This document shows, piece by piece, positions 21,639 through 31,430 of a stretch of DNA of 64,000 nucleotides; positions within the stretch are counted from its first letter, which is position 1; every line of letters starts with the position of its first letter. This DNA is from Rhynchopus sp. YZ270_cl-10 (Eukaryota > Euglenozoa > Diplonemea > Diplonemida > Diplonemidae). The position numbers and the translations under genes were made by a program. The stretch spans positions 868,001 to 932,000 of the forward strand of contig OZ037851.1 in the NCBI GenBank assembly GCA_964035575.1. Reading direction: 5' to 3'. The notes under the pieces are model-generated. The model was not told where the DNA came from, made no database searches, and worked only from the letters and a program-made list of their open reading frames with translations.

Positions 21639-24392
21639 CTAGCAACTCGCGATGTCGGTTGTGTACTCCTCAACGAAGTTCTGCCAGAACGCACCGAAGA
21701 ACTGCTGCTCCTTCCACCCCGCTGCGTTGTACAGCGCCACTTGGATAACAGAAGGCGCTTCGTCCACCAGGTCAGTTGCGTTCCACCAGAACCCGGTGAA
21801 GGTAAAGGGGTAGTAGCGAGCCCCTCTGCTTGTGCCTGCCTGCTCCAGTCCTGCTGCTTTGTTGTTCACGTACACTTGCAAGGCATGATCAGGATTAGGC
21901 TCCGCAAAAGGAAGGAAGAGAGGCAGACGTGACGGCACCAACCACGGTGCCAGGTAATCACCCTCAGCCCAGGGGATGTTATAGCTAGTACGGCGTGCCT
22001 TCAGCTGGTTCTGCATCTCGGCAGTGATGCTCGCCGAGAAGTTGTACCACACATCCGTGACAGCCAAGCTCCCCTCCACCTCCGCAGACATCGGCGAGCG
22101 GAGCTCCTCCCCCACAAACGTCACATTCACAACACCCCCACCACTGCCGTCCTGCACCACAGTCTTGCACGTCGCAGGGAGAACAGACAGGTCCTTCACG
22201 TGCACCGTCACAGTGGACCCTCTTGCCCCACGCAGCTTGTCGCCCTCAACTTCGGCGCCCGACACACGGGGCTGTGTACAGTTCCCGTCACACTTCTCCA
22301 CAGACACCACAACCGCACCCTGCCCAGGAACTGTCACCGTCCCCTTCCCTCCGTACGTCCACACACCAACAGCCTTCTCCTGTGGGTAGATCGCAGACAC
22401 CTTCCACTGCACGTTGTCCATTCCGTCGGCAGTGTCGCTGCAGTGCAGACCAATCGTGTTGTCGACGTCCAGCACTGCGTCCAGCGGTGTGAAGCCAGGG
22501 TTGTACAGGAACAGGAACCCAGAACAGTTTTTGATGGCGTGTGTCCCGTCCACACTCCCGAATGCAGGCGCACCCAATGATGTGATGGTGGCGGTGTTGC
22601 GCAGCACGTCAATGTTGTCAAATGCAAACTGGCGCCACTTCCTCACGAACGCTCTGTCCTCTTCGGGGAAGAGGTTGAATTCATTTTCGTCTCTTGCGGG
22701 GATCATCTGCCACATGAGGTTCAGCCCTCCTGTGCCCACGGTGCTGATGTAGGAGAACCTGTACCCGAGAAGGTCGAAGTCTACGAGGTTGAAGTCGTAG
22801 CACGGTGTGCCCACGACTATAGTCTGGCATGGGTGGGAACCGTTGTCTGCAGTGCGCTCTGTGATGTGTCCGATGAGGCCCGGCATTCTCTCCATGGGGA
22901 TTGCGTCGTTCACACTGTAGAAGTAGTTCGTCTGCCTCAGGTAGTTCGCAGACACGATGTCGGTGCTCCACGAGGTGAGCGGCACACCAAACGTCTCTGG
23001 CTGCTCATCGCCCGCAACAGGCTCCTGGTACCCATTCCCCATGAGGTAAAAGGGCCCTAGCAGATGCGCAGTCTGCCTGTTATCAAAGACCATGTCAGGG
23101 TGCAGCGAAAGGATCTCCCTTCTGATCCTCGTGAACCCCATGTACTGTCCATACTGCAAGTCCACATTCCCCGACATGATTGAATGGTCAAATGAAAACC
23201 CGTGTGCACCGGATTTGACCATAAAGGCGTCGAAGGTGTCGATCATCCAGTCCTGCACGTATCGGTTTTCCATGTCAAGTGTCTGCCCATCGGTGTTGGA
23301 TATCTTGTAAGGGAAGGCGTCCAGCTCAGCGAAGGGCATCCCCGGGTAGACGTACACCATCATCTTCACACCTGACTCATTTGCGTACTTCACAAAGTCG
23401 AGAATGTCTGAAGGCAGTGCGTCAGTCTTTGGATCCCATTCACCCATACGGAGCGGCTTTTCCATGCCAAACCAGAGGGTGTGCTCCCAGCCCCAGCCGT
23501 CCATTTGGTATGGGTGAAACCGCTCGGAGTGGTTGCTGTTTGTGGGCGCGAACACGAGGTATTCATTCCCGAGGATCTTGTTCATTTGCACGATGCGTGA
23601 GTATTGCTGCACACCCTCCTGCGTTGCCATGTCAATGCAGTAGTCGTTCTCATCCCACCCAATATTCAGCGTCAGCGGCGTTGTACGTGGGTTGCCTAAA
23701 TAGAATGAGCGTGCACAGTTCTTTATGGCAAGCACCTCACTTTGGTACAACACTGATGAGACCGGCATTTTATCCCACAAAGGAACCTCCACACCACCCA
23801 CAAGCACATCACCGAGATGGTACGAATCGCCTGTGGACAGCCGGATCAACGCAGCAATATGCATTCCGATGTCACCTCCTTTTACAGTATAATTCCCGAA
23901 CGGTGCTTGCAATGCAACCCAGAGAGAGCTTGCTATCGCATTGTCCTGGGCAAACCGAACAAAAGCACCTATAGGTCTGTGCCCTACTAAGACAGCACTA
24001 CTGAACGGCTTTGTTTCTCCCATCTTGAGGCGTATTGGTGCTGGGTTTGTTGTGTTGACATCTTTTGTGGACGTCACGAAGACACGCTTTCTCAGATACT
24101 TCCCCGAGAGGATTGTGTAGTCCGCGGTTGCGGTGATGTGCGGTCCACAGTCAAAGGCGATGCTTGCTGAGAGCCCTCCACCCACAGGGTCTGACGTCGA
24201 TGTGCACACCGCAGGCACACCCGCAATATCACCTACATGCCACGACGCTTCAGTGATATTCACCTTCAGCGCACCAATCCCCATATACGTCAAACCATGT
24301 GCGTCAAGTGTCGCTGTCACCTCTCCATCGCTCAATACAACAGCACACACCACATTCACCATCGAAAGTGCAAGCACACACCATACCCGCAT
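21639..24392 (-). CDS. secreted TIM-barrel glycoside hydrolase-like protein, paralogue 2 (917 aa)
   Basis: Start chosen at 24392, giving a clean signal peptide ('MRVWCVLALSMVNVVCAV'); the open frame further upstream is poly-Leu translated from the GGA repeat and retroelement DNA. It matches paralogue 1 throughout, with the candidate catalytic residues conserved as Asp402 ('FSFDHSIM') and Asp437 ('VFDNRQTAH'). Similarity is moderate in the N-terminal two thirds and nearly complete at nucleotide level over 21991-22677. Probable role: extracellular or lysosomal hydrolysis of glycosides. The (GGA)n tract and the retroelement lie immediately 5' of the gene (starting about 70 bp upstream of the ATG) and may affect its expression. 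Confidence 0.7.
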   Translation of the reverse strand: MRVWCVLALSMVNVVCAVVLSDGEVTATLDAHGLTYMGIGALKVNITEASWHVGDIAGVPAVCTSTSDPVGGGLSASIAFDCGPHITATADYTILSGKYLRKRVFVTSTKDVNTTNPAPIRLKMGETKPFSSAVLVGHRPIGAFVRFAQDNAIASSLWVALQAPFGNYTVKGGDIGMHIAALIRLSTGDSYHLGDVLVGGVEVPLWDKMPVSSVLYQSEVLAIKNCARSFYLGNPRTTPLTLNIGWDENDYCIDMATQEGVQQYSRIVQMNKILGNEYLVFAPTNSNHSERFHPYQMDGWGWEHTLWFGMEKPLRMGEWDPKTDALPSDILDFVKYANESGVKMMVYVYPGMPFAELDAFPYKISNTDGQTLDMENRYVQDWMIDTFDAFMVKSGAHGFSFDHSIMSGNVDLQYGQYMGFTRIRREILSLHPDMVFDNRQTAHLLGPFYLMGNGYQEPVAGDEQPETFGVPLTSWSTDIVSANYLRQTNYFYSVNDAIPMERMPGLIGHITERTADNGSHPCQTIVVGTPCYDFNLVDFDLLGYRFSYISTVGTGGLNLMWQMIPARDENEFNLFPEEDRAFVRKWRQFAFDNIDVLRNTATITSLGAPAFGSVDGTHAIKNCSGFLFLYNPGFTPLDAVLDVDNTIGLHCSDTADGMDNVQWKVSAIYPQEKAVGVWTYGGKGTVTVPGQGAVVVSVEKCDGNCTQPRVSGAEVEGDKLRGARGSTVTVHVKDLSVLPATCKTVVQDGSGGGVVNVTFVGEELRSPMSAEVEGSLAVTDVWYNFSASITAEMQNQLKARRTSYNIPWAEGDYLAPWLVPSRLPLFLPFAEPNPDHALQVYVNNKAAGLEQAGTSRGARYYPFTFTGFWWNATDLVDEAPSVIQVALYNAAGWKEQQFFGAFWQNFVEEYTTDIASC

Positions 24393-24462
24393 CTTCAGTG
24401 TAAGTGTCTGTGCCAAAAGGTTGGGGAGAGGGATAGAGAAGGGGAAGGTATCAAAAGGGGGG

Positions 24463-24756
24463 AGGAGGAGGAGGAGGAGGAGGAGGAGGAGGAGGAGGAG
24501 GAGGAGGAGGAGGAGGAGGAGGAGGAGGAGGAGGAGGAGGAGGAGGAGGAGGAGGAGGAGGAGGAGGAGGAGGAGGAGGAGGAGGAGGAGGAGGAGGAGG
24601 AGGAGGAGGAGGAGGAGGAGGAGGAGGAGGAGGAGGAGGAGGAGGAGGAGGAGGAGGAGGAGGAGGAGGAGGAGGAGGAGGAGGAGGAGGAGGAGGAGGA
24701 GGAGGAGGAGGAGGAGGAGGAGGAGGAGGAGGAGGAGGAGGAGGAGGAGGAGGAGG
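24463..24756 (+). repeat. (GGA)n trinucleotide array, left part
   Basis: About 98 uninterrupted GGA units. The array resumes at 30139-30257 on the far side of the retroelement, so one array was split by the insertion. In the minus sense it is (CTC/TCC)n, a strong polypyrimidine tract just upstream of hydrolase paralogue 2. Confidence 0.95.
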
Positions 24757-25285
24757 GAGATCTGAGATAGATAGAGATTACCTAAAAAGACCCGCGAGGG
24801 GCGAACAGCAATGAAAAATGATAAAATGGAGAGGAGGGAAGGGGGATACTTTTTATCTCGAAAAGAGGCGCTACGATGAGGGGGGCGAATGTGGAGGCCG
24901 AAACAACCCAAAACAAATTCCAACAAAAAATCTGATGAAGATGGTGGTGGTATGGTGAGGGTAGAGGCTGAAAACACAAAAACGGACCCCGGCCAACCAG
25001 GTCAAAGCCTGAGGAAAACTAAAAAATATTCTGCCTAAAAGAAAGCATGCGTGCCACGTCAAAACAAAGATTAGGTAAACTCTATCATAGATCTCCCAAC
25101 TCGCAGCGAAGCTGCTCCGCTAAAGCGGGTTGAAGGAGATCTGAGATAGATAGAGATTACCTAAAAAGACCCGCGAGGGGCGAACAGCAATGAAAAATGA
25201 TAAAATGGAGAGGAGGGAAGGGGGATACTTTTTATCTCGAAAAGAGGCGCTACGATGAGGGGGGCGAATGTGGAGGCCGAAACAA
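24757..25285 (-). repeat. split direct repeats A-B-A at the 3' side of the retroelement
   Basis: A (24757-24910) begins 'GAGATCTGAGATAGATAG' and is repeated at 25136-25285; B (24911-25135) ends 'GCTAAAGCGGGTTGAAG' and is repeated at the other end of the element (29909-30138). B contains a small inverted repeat (CGCAGCGAAGCTGC...). Confidence 0.9.
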
Positions 25286-25575
25286 CCTCATGACATCCGT
25301 CACGTAGAATATTTTAACCCAGTAGGCCACGAGAGCATCCACCACAACCACAAACACACACACTGGGCCCCGCGGGGGCCCAAATGCAAAACCGGAGTAA
25401 ACAAAAAGCCAATGATACGACACCAAGCCTCAACGGGCGCAGGCATCCAGAAAAAAGAGAAAGCAAAGGCCACTGTGCAAAACAGCGGACACAAAAATAG
25501 GGCAGGGAAGCAGCTTTAATGAAAAGCTAGATGAAAAAACAGAAGGTAATCTAAAATAAGAATAATCTAAGGACT
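25286..25575 (-). other. retroelement 3' untranslated region with a B-like word
   Basis: Between the RT ORF and the A repeat. It contains 'GGGCGCAGGCATCC' near 25427-25448, close to the family B core found in host intergenic DNA; this may be chance or a co-opted signal. Confidence 0.4.
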
Positions 25576-27250
25576 TCAATCGTCCGTCCACACAAAACCG
25601 CCGCCGTCGACCACCACGCCGACCGACGGGGGGTCGGCCCAGTCCTGCCCAGCGGTGCCCCAGCGTGACAGCTCGTCCGCCGGCATACGGTCCGTCGCAA
25701 TCCAGCGCGACAACATACCCGCACCCGCACCGTCCGTGACCCGAAACAGGCCCTCCAGGACCGTGTTCCCCAACCTGACCGCACAGTGGCCCTTCTCCAG
25801 CACAGCAACCACCGCGGCGTTGTCACCCACCACCAGAATCCTTCGGGCGCCACCTCGCACAGCATGCAGCACGCCCCAGGCCATTGCCCGTAACTCCAAA
25901 AGGAAAATGTCCTCGACCGTGGACCACGTGCCCCACTTCCGGAAAGCGCGCTCGCCAGCCCACGTCCGGACAATGAACCCCCACCCCTCGGGGCAAGCAT
26001 CCGACCACACCACAGCATCACACCCCGCCTCCGGCGACAGCTTCCACCTGGGGACGCGCCACACATCCGGCACCAGACGCCGCTCCACAAACACCTGCAA
26101 GTCCGACCGCATGCCCGCAGAAATCTGCACCTGGTCATCCCAGTCAATGGCGCCCGCAGACACCTCGGCACCCCGCGCCCGAATCCACGCCAACATATCC
26201 GGCACACTGCAGAAACGGTCACCCATCGCATACGTGGCCCAGATGACGGCCCCGATGCCCTTCCACACGTCGCGCAGCGAGGGACCCGACGCCGCCAGCA
26301 AGGCGTCCAGCACGACTCGGGCCTTCCGACGCCACTCCCCCGGCAGCCGCATGCATCGTGCCCGCAGGTCCCACTCAATCCCGGCGTACACAACCACCTG
26401 CACCGGCGTGAGCGTCGACTTCGCGCGGTTCACCTCAGCGCCCACCTCGTCCGCTCGGCGCAAAAACCCCCGCAGCCTCGCCGACGCCTGCTCCGCCGAC
26501 TTCCCCAGAATGAGGTTGTCGTCGATCCACGCAGCAGCACACACACCCGCCATATCCCCGAGCAGCCCCAGCGACGTCTCCTGCGCAATCACCGCCGCCC
26601 ACGACCACCCCATCGCCATGCGGGTAAGCTGCATGCGACGCGCACCCTGCCGCACACCAAAAAACTGCCCCACCTCCGCGGATAAAGGGAATTGCCAGAA
26701 AAACCCTTTAAAATCCGCCACGACAGCATGCGTAGCGCCCCCACGGAGGATGAGTTCCGAAAGCTCGTATGGTGAAGGGAGGCTGAACTTAGGCGGGGAG
26801 TGCATCGCCGTGTTCAACGGCCGTGCGTCAACGATGAGACGCATCTTGCCGTTCGTCTTCGCCAGCGGAAACACAGACAGCCCGCACACCGAAGGAAAAG
26901 CCCGCCTCTCCGTGCGCAGAACACCGCCACTCACGCACGCCTTCAGCATGTCGTCCTGGAGTTTGGAGGGGGGGCCCGGCATCGTCACCCCTGACCCCGT
27001 CAGCTGCGCACGGAACGTCGCAATGTCGTCAAGCATCGCGAACAGCCCAGCCTTCGCCGGCACAAGACGGCGCAACGCCCCCAAATCAATCAAGCCGACA
27101 GGGAAAGAATCCAGCACCTGACGCTTCACACCCGACGGCATAGCCCAAACCCCAGCGACGTCGTCTACTATCATGTGCGGGGGCGACGCAGACGCCTCGA
27201 TCTCCAGGTCCACATCGTCACCACCCACCTCACGCACATACTCCCCCAGC
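25576..27250 (-). CDS. retroelement reverse transcriptase - RNase H ORF
   Basis: About 560 residues carry RT motifs in order: 'MRLIVDARPLN', 'HAVVADFKGFFWQFPLS', 'QLTRMAMGWSWA', then the catalytic box in 'AAWIDDNLIL', followed by an RNase H-like domain ('VVWSDACPEGWGF', 'LELRAMAWGVLHA', 'VVGDNAAVVAV'). This RT type matches DIRS-like elements. The same frame stays open further upstream, overlapping the recombinase ORF in another frame. The true start is not determined. It belongs to the surrounding element. Confidence 0.85.
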
Positions 27251-27281
27251 GGGCAGCCGTCCAGCCCACGGAACAACCACC

Positions 27282-28421
27282 CTACACCCAACCCCCCTGC
27301 AGCGCGTCCAGCTGCTCCCGTGCCTTCCTGCGGTCTGCCTCGGCGGTACTCATCATGTACCGCCGCGTCTGCGTTCCGCTCGCGTGGCGGAGAGCGCTCT
27401 GCAGCCCGTCCAGCTCCATCCCCCACTTCTGCAACACCTGCGCTGACCCCCTGCGCAGAGAGTGCGCCCAGGACCCCGCGGGCAGCCGCGCCACGACCCG
27501 CTTGAGGAGGGCCTGGTACTCCGCCTCTGTGGCCGCGAAGAGAGGTGTGTCCGGACCCGTCGCGCTGCACCGCTGCCACCACGCCACCACCCGACATGTC
27601 AACTCCCCTGGCGGCAGGTACACCACCGGCGACCACTGGCGCTGCTGCTTCTCCTTCAGCGCCACCTCCAGCCCCGGCTCTACCCCCTCGTCGCACACCA
27701 ACGTCAGGTCGCGCACCAGCAGGTACCGCACGTCGGACATCCGGGCTCGCGCGACCCACACCAACGCCACGAACGCGCTCTCGCGGTCGCAACCCTGCTC
27801 CAGCAACGCCTCTACCGTGCTCTGCACCACTGCGGTGTCCACCGGAGGAGCCTGGCGGGGACGAAGAAGTGTGCCGAATCTCGTGAGCGCCCGTCGCGTC
27901 GCCAGCACCCGTTTTGTGCGTGCCCCCACGACCCCTTCCGCCGCCAGCGCGCGGAGAAGGCTGCCGCAATATCCCGCCACGGTCAGGGGCGACGCTCCCT
28001 CCAGCCTCGACCACAGGAACTTCACCACCGCCTGGTCGACCGGCAACGTCGGGGACTCCGCAGCGAATTTTCGGAATGCCCGCAGCATCCATGAGCGTGC
28101 GCCCGCGGCCCGCGGACCCACGCAGTAAGTGTGGGCCGCCTCCCACGGGACCAGCTTGCGTACTGCTTGTCCCAGCTGCTTTGGATCGCGAATCCGGAAC
28201 AGCACGTCGTCCACGGCGGTGCGAGCGGCCGCTGAGGTCGTCGGCTTCTTGTCGGCCGGACGAAGGGCTGCGCGGAGTCCCGGCACGTCGTGGAATAGTT
28301 GTGGGGGGCGCGCGGCGGGCAGCGCCCCCGTAGCCCCCTCCCGGACGGGAGGGGGAAGGGGGAAAGGAAATTGAGATGTTTGTCTTGGGAGGGAAAGTGG
28401 TGGGGGGGAAGAGCGCCGCAA
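27282..28421 (-). CDS. retroelement tyrosine recombinase ORF (about 380 aa)
   Basis: The C-terminal half has the tyrosine recombinase signature: an Arg in 'RARMSDVR', the H-x-x-R box in 'WAHSLRRGSAQ', and a His/Tyr segment 'LRHASGTQTRRYM' with the presumed nucleophile Tyr. An N-terminal SAM-like region precedes it. It would integrate a circular DNA copy by strand exchange. It lies between the Gag-like and RT ORFs and follows the Gag-like ORF closely. Confidence 0.85.
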   Translation of the reverse strand: MRRSSPPPLSLPRQTSQFPFPLPPPVREGATGALPAARPPQLFHDVPGLRAALRPADKKPTTSAAARTAVDDVLFRIRDPKQLGQAVRKLVPWEAAHTYCVGPRAAGARSWMLRAFRKFAAESPTLPVDQAVVKFLWSRLEGASPLTVAGYCGSLLRALAAEGVVGARTKRVLATRRALTRFGTLLRPRQAPPVDTAVVQSTVEALLEQGCDRESAFVALVWVARARMSDVRYLLVRDLTLVCDEGVEPGLEVALKEKQQRQWSPVVYLPPGELTCRVVAWWQRCSATGPDTPLFAATEAEYQALLKRVVARLPAGSWAHSLRRGSAQVLQKWGMELDGLQSALRHASGTQTRRYMMSTAEADRRKAREQLDALQGGWV

Positions 28422-28460
28422 ACGGGTTGGGGGAACCCAGTCGCGCTCCGCCCGGCCCCG

Positions 28461-30065
28461 TCACTCCTTTCGCGGGCGGAAGTTCTGCCCCGGCCCGAAG
28501 CCACTGCCCCCTCGACCTCGGCCGCCCTGCTTGCCGCCGCCGCCCCCGTTTCCCGAGTCCTGCGCGGGACCCCGGGACCACCCCCCGCCACCACCCGACG
28601 CCTTCGTGGCCGCCTTGCCCGCCGCCATGCCCGCGGCGTACGCCGCCCTCCGGTCCGCCGGCACCACCTGCTGCGCCCAGACCTTCGACTTGAAGGCCAG
28701 GGCCCCCGCCCGGCCGCTGGTCGCCCGCAGCTCCCAGAACGCCAAAGCGTCCCCCAGCACCCCCAGCATCTCGTCCAGGGACCCACCTCGCAGCGCACAA
28801 GCGATTGCTGCGTGGCAGTGGGCGGCTGCGTCGGCGGCGTCCGTGTTCGCCTGGAGCGTCGCCGTACGCTCCTTGAGGACGCCCAGCAGAGCATCGGTGT
28901 GATGCGCCTGCTGGTCGCAAAAAGCGCCCCACTGCGCCGGAGACCGGGCCACGGACTCCGCAGTGAGCCGCCTGGGCTCCTCCATGGGGGTGTCGTCCTC
29001 CTGGTGCGTCCCCGGACCCCCTCGGCTGAGCAGCAGCTGCTCCCTCTGGAACGCCAGTTGCTGCTGCTGGAGTTGCAGCATGAAGTCCCGGGAGGACTCC
29101 TGCTGCATCTGCTGCATGCGCAGCAGCACCTCCTCCATCTGGGGGGGCTGCTGTTGGTGATGCTGCGGGTGATGCGGTGGTTGCGAATGGTGGTGGGGAT
29201 GTGGTTGTTGTGGCTGGGCCGGTTCCGGCGAGTCCTGTCGCGGCAGTTCCTCAGGTACTTCCTCTCGTGCAGGCGCTTGACTGCGGAGTCTGGTGATGCT
29301 CTCCTGGACCCCGAGGCCATCCCCGAAGGAGACAACCGTGGCCAATTGCTTGACCAGCGACAGCCCCGACCACACAGCGCGGCGGTTCTCGTCAGCCGCG
29401 TCGAACCCACACAGGGCGACGAGGGCCGAGGAGAGCAGCTCCGGCCCCGGCTCCGTCACCTGCAGGTTCTTCGCCACCTGCTGCTCCTTCACCTCCGTCA
29501 CCAAACATTCCAGACACCCACCCAGAGCGCTGTAGAGCACCTTGCGCTTGCGGAGGCAGTGCAGACTGGGGTCAATCCCCACCTGTTGGAACGCCGCTAC
29601 AGGGGGGTCGTACTGGTGCTCGCTTGCTGGGCTATCACGGAGAGCCTCCAACAGGCCGGGGATGTCGGTGCTGCGACCTGCGGACATACCGAGACCCAAC
29701 CGTGGAATGATGAGTTCGGGTGTAGAGGGTTGTGCAGTTGCAGCTGGTTGAACGGGTGGAGAAGGCGGAGTCGAAGGCGGTGTCCGCGGCGCAGGCTGTA
29801 TACTACCGAGACGTCTTGGCTTGGTCGGAGTAGTGAAGAAAGAGGCGAGGCGGTTAATCGTGAGTAGGGGCAAAAAAGATGAGGGGGGCGAATGTGGAGG
29901 CCGAAACAACCCAAAACAAATTCCAACAAAAAATCTGATGAAGATGGTGGTGGTATGGTGAGGGTAGAGGCTGAAAACACAAAAACGGACCCCGGCCAAC
30001 CAGGTCAAAGCCTGAGGAAAACTAAAAAATATTCTGCCTAAAAGAAAGCATGCGTGCCACGTCAA
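28461..30065 (-). CDS. retroelement Gag-like ORF (up to 534 aa)
   Basis: The first ATG lies inside the terminal repeat, so the true start may be further in. The middle has Pro/His/Gln-rich and coiled-coil-like Gln/Met/Glu segments ('MEEVLLRMQQMQQESS'). The C terminus is Gly/Arg-rich, which suits nucleic-acid binding. No zinc knuckle is visible. Assigned Gag-like from position and composition only. Confidence 0.6.
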   Translation of the reverse strand: MTWHACFLLGRIFFSFPQALTWLAGVRFCVFSLYPHHTTTIFIRFFVGICFGLFRPPHSPPSSFLPLLTINRLASFFTTPTKPRRLGSIQPAPRTPPSTPPSPPVQPAATAQPSTPELIIPRLGLGMSAGRSTDIPGLLEALRDSPASEHQYDPPVAAFQQVGIDPSLHCLRKRKVLYSALGGCLECLVTEVKEQQVAKNLQVTEPGPELLSSALVALCGFDAADENRRAVWSGLSLVKQLATVVSFGDGLGVQESITRLRSQAPAREEVPEELPRQDSPEPAQPQQPHPHHHSQPPHHPQHHQQQPPQMEEVLLRMQQMQQESSRDFMLQLQQQQLAFQREQLLLSRGGPGTHQEDDTPMEEPRRLTAESVARSPAQWGAFCDQQAHHTDALLGVLKERTATLQANTDAADAAAHCHAAIACALRGGSLDEMLGVLGDALAFWELRATSGRAGALAFKSKVWAQQVVPADRRAAYAAGMAAGKAATKASGGGGGWSRGPAQDSGNGGGGGKQGGRGRGGSGFGPGQNFRPRKE

Positions 30066-30138
30066 AACAAAGATTAGGTAAACTCTATCATAGATCTCCC
30101 AACTCGCAGCGAAGCTGCTCCGCTAAAGCGGGTTGAAG

Positions 30139-30257
30139 AGGAGGAGGAGGAGGAGGAGGAGGAGGAGGAGGAGGAGGAGGAGGAGGAGGAGGAGGAGGAG
30201 GAGGAGGAGGAGGAGGAGGAGGAGGAGGAGGAGGAGGAGGAGGAGGAGGAGGAGGTG
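30139..30257 (+). repeat. (GGA)n trinucleotide array, right part
   Basis: About 39 units continuing the array at 24463-24756 across the retroelement insertion. Confidence 0.93.
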
Positions 30258-30662
30258 GTGGTGTCTTTCATTTGTTGTTATTTGTCGTTGACGCACTCTG
30301 TTTTTGCGCAGGGTATAAAAAGGGTGTTTTGCCCCTTTTTTATTTTGAACAAAATACACTTACGTAAAAGGGGGAAGGTAGAAGGGGGGATGAGGGGGGA
30401 ACCCAGGGGGAGAAAAGAGGGTTAAAAAAAACCCCCATTTATGGGACAACGTTGCTGAGATGAACCGAAGCCCCTCTCTCTGTACACAGTCACCTAAAAA
30501 AAAATCCCTTGAATAGATTTTCCAAAGGCCACAGCACACGCAACCTACACGGAGCTAGCCTTTATTTTTACGTTTAAAATCAACAAAACCCCCCTTTGGA
30601 GACCTTCTTTTGCATCACCACTACATAGGGTCCATTTAGACGTTGGGCTCCAACCTTTTGGC
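30258..30662. other. 3' flank of the glutathione transferase gene
   Basis: About 400 bp with no ORF of interest. It contains a family A hairpin at 30457-30495. Around 30315 a GGTATAAAAAGG word is visible but no gene follows it on that strand. Confidence 0.45.
30457..30495 (-). repeat. family A hairpin downstream of the glutathione transferase gene
   Basis: In minus sense it begins TTTTTTTTAGGTGACTG, carries a GAGAGAGGGGC loop region and ends CGGTTCATCTC. The outer arms AGGTGA/TCATCT and inner ACTG/CGGT can pair with G-U allowed. It lies about 170 bp beyond the stop of the preceding gene. Confidence 0.6.
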
Positions 30663-31430
30663 CTAGAGCTCTTCTTCCATGGCGGGGGGTGTGTGGCTGG
30701 GTGTGTCGAACGTCGCGGAGGCACCGTTGGCGTATTTGTGGTTCTCCTCTGAGGTGAGGTAGGCGGTGATGGCCTTCCTCTGGAGGACACGTCCGTAGTG
30801 CTGTGTGAGGTAGGGCAGGTTGTCGAGGGCAGTCCGCTTGACACGCAGAACACATGTGTCAATGAGGTCGAACAGCATAATGTCCGCGAAGGTGATGTCC
30901 TTGGCACCCCCGACCCATTTGTGGTCACCAAGGAACTTCTCGTAGTGTGTTGTCCACGTGGCAAGGTCCTTCTCATAGGTTTCAAGCAGAGTTGCGTCGG
31001 TAAGAGCAGCCTTGTTGTAGACAAACATGCTGTACCTCTTGCGGAGGTCGCCCACAGCGCCAACCAGCATGTCGATCTGTGCCTGCTGTGCAATGCCTTC
31101 GCCGTAGTACCCATAGTGGCGGGCAAGGAACTGCATGATCGCAACGCTCTGCGCAATCACAGTGCGCTCCCCAGCGCTGTTGAAGTGCTCGAGGACCGGG
31201 ACCTGCCCAAAGGGGAGCAGGCCAGACGCAATACCCTCCTCCTTCGCAGCGGCCCACGTCTCGCGTGTGTGGCGCACCTCAGTGAAGGGCAGGCCCAGGT
31301 CCTTCAGCATCAAACGTGGTGCCTGTGCAAGCCCCCTCACATCGAAGTAGTGCAGCACAGCGCGTGCCTCAGCAGGCGACTCAGCGGTGCACGCAACAGC
31401 CGCAAGACAGACCAGAAGGGAGCGCATCAT
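30663..31430 (-). CDS. glutathione S-transferase-like protein with an N-terminal signal peptide (255 aa)
   Basis: Residues 1-17 form a signal peptide ('MMRSLLVCLAAVACTA'). The thioredoxin-fold N domain follows: 'VLHYFDVRGLAQAPRLMLKD' matches the Y-F-x-x-R-G-x-A start of sigma/alpha/pi-type cytosolic GSTs, with the cis-Pro motif 'GQVPVLEH' and the glutathione-binding 'AQSVAIMQFLA'. An all-helical C domain runs from about 110 to 230. Expected activity: conjugation or isomerisation using glutathione. A predicted secretory signal is unusual for this class and suggests an ER, vacuolar or secreted enzyme. The upstream sequence in sense ends CTCCTAG just before the leader, like a splice acceptor. 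Confidence 0.85.
   Translation of the reverse strand: MMRSLLVCLAAVACTAESPAEARAVLHYFDVRGLAQAPRLMLKDLGLPFTEVRHTRETWAAAKEEGIASGLLPFGQVPVLEHFNSAGERTVIAQSVAIMQFLARHYGYYGEGIAQQAQIDMLVGAVGDLRKRYSMFVYNKAALTDATLLETYEKDLATWTTHYEKFLGDHKWVGGAKDITFADIMLFDLIDTCVLRVKRTALDNLPYLTQHYGRVLQRKAITAYLTSEENHKYANGASATFDTPSHTPPAMEEEL

Larger units (their letters stand above)
24757..30138 (-). mobile_element. VIPER/DIRS-like tyrosine-recombinase retroelement, about 5.4 kb, looks whole and very young
   Basis: In minus sense the order is: 5' repeat (B plus a short part of A, 30138-29878), Gag-like ORF, tyrosine recombinase ORF, RT-RNase H ORF, then a split direct repeat A (25285-25136), B (25135-24911), A (24910-24757). 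Split direct repeats without a target duplication are typical of PAT/Ngaro/VIPER elements, which insert through a circular intermediate. The two A copies and the two B copies look identical over their lengths, so the insertion is recent. The recombinase preceding RT is the order I recall for trypanosomatid VIPER. It sits inside a (GGA)n array. Confidence 0.85.

Noticed and set aside
24393-24977. N-terminal extension of hydrolase paralogue 2 with poly-Leu, and poly-Arg or poly-Glu ORFs on the other strand
   Set aside because: It is translation of the GGA array and retroelement DNA; a clean signal peptide begins at 24392.
25655-27121. 488-codon plus-strand ORF within the retroelement
   Set aside because: Antisense shadow of the RT-RNase H ORF in GC-rich DNA.
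28299-29867. 522-codon plus-strand ORF within the retroelement
   Set aside because: Antisense of the Gag-like ORF; Arg/Leu-rich low-complexity product with no domain.
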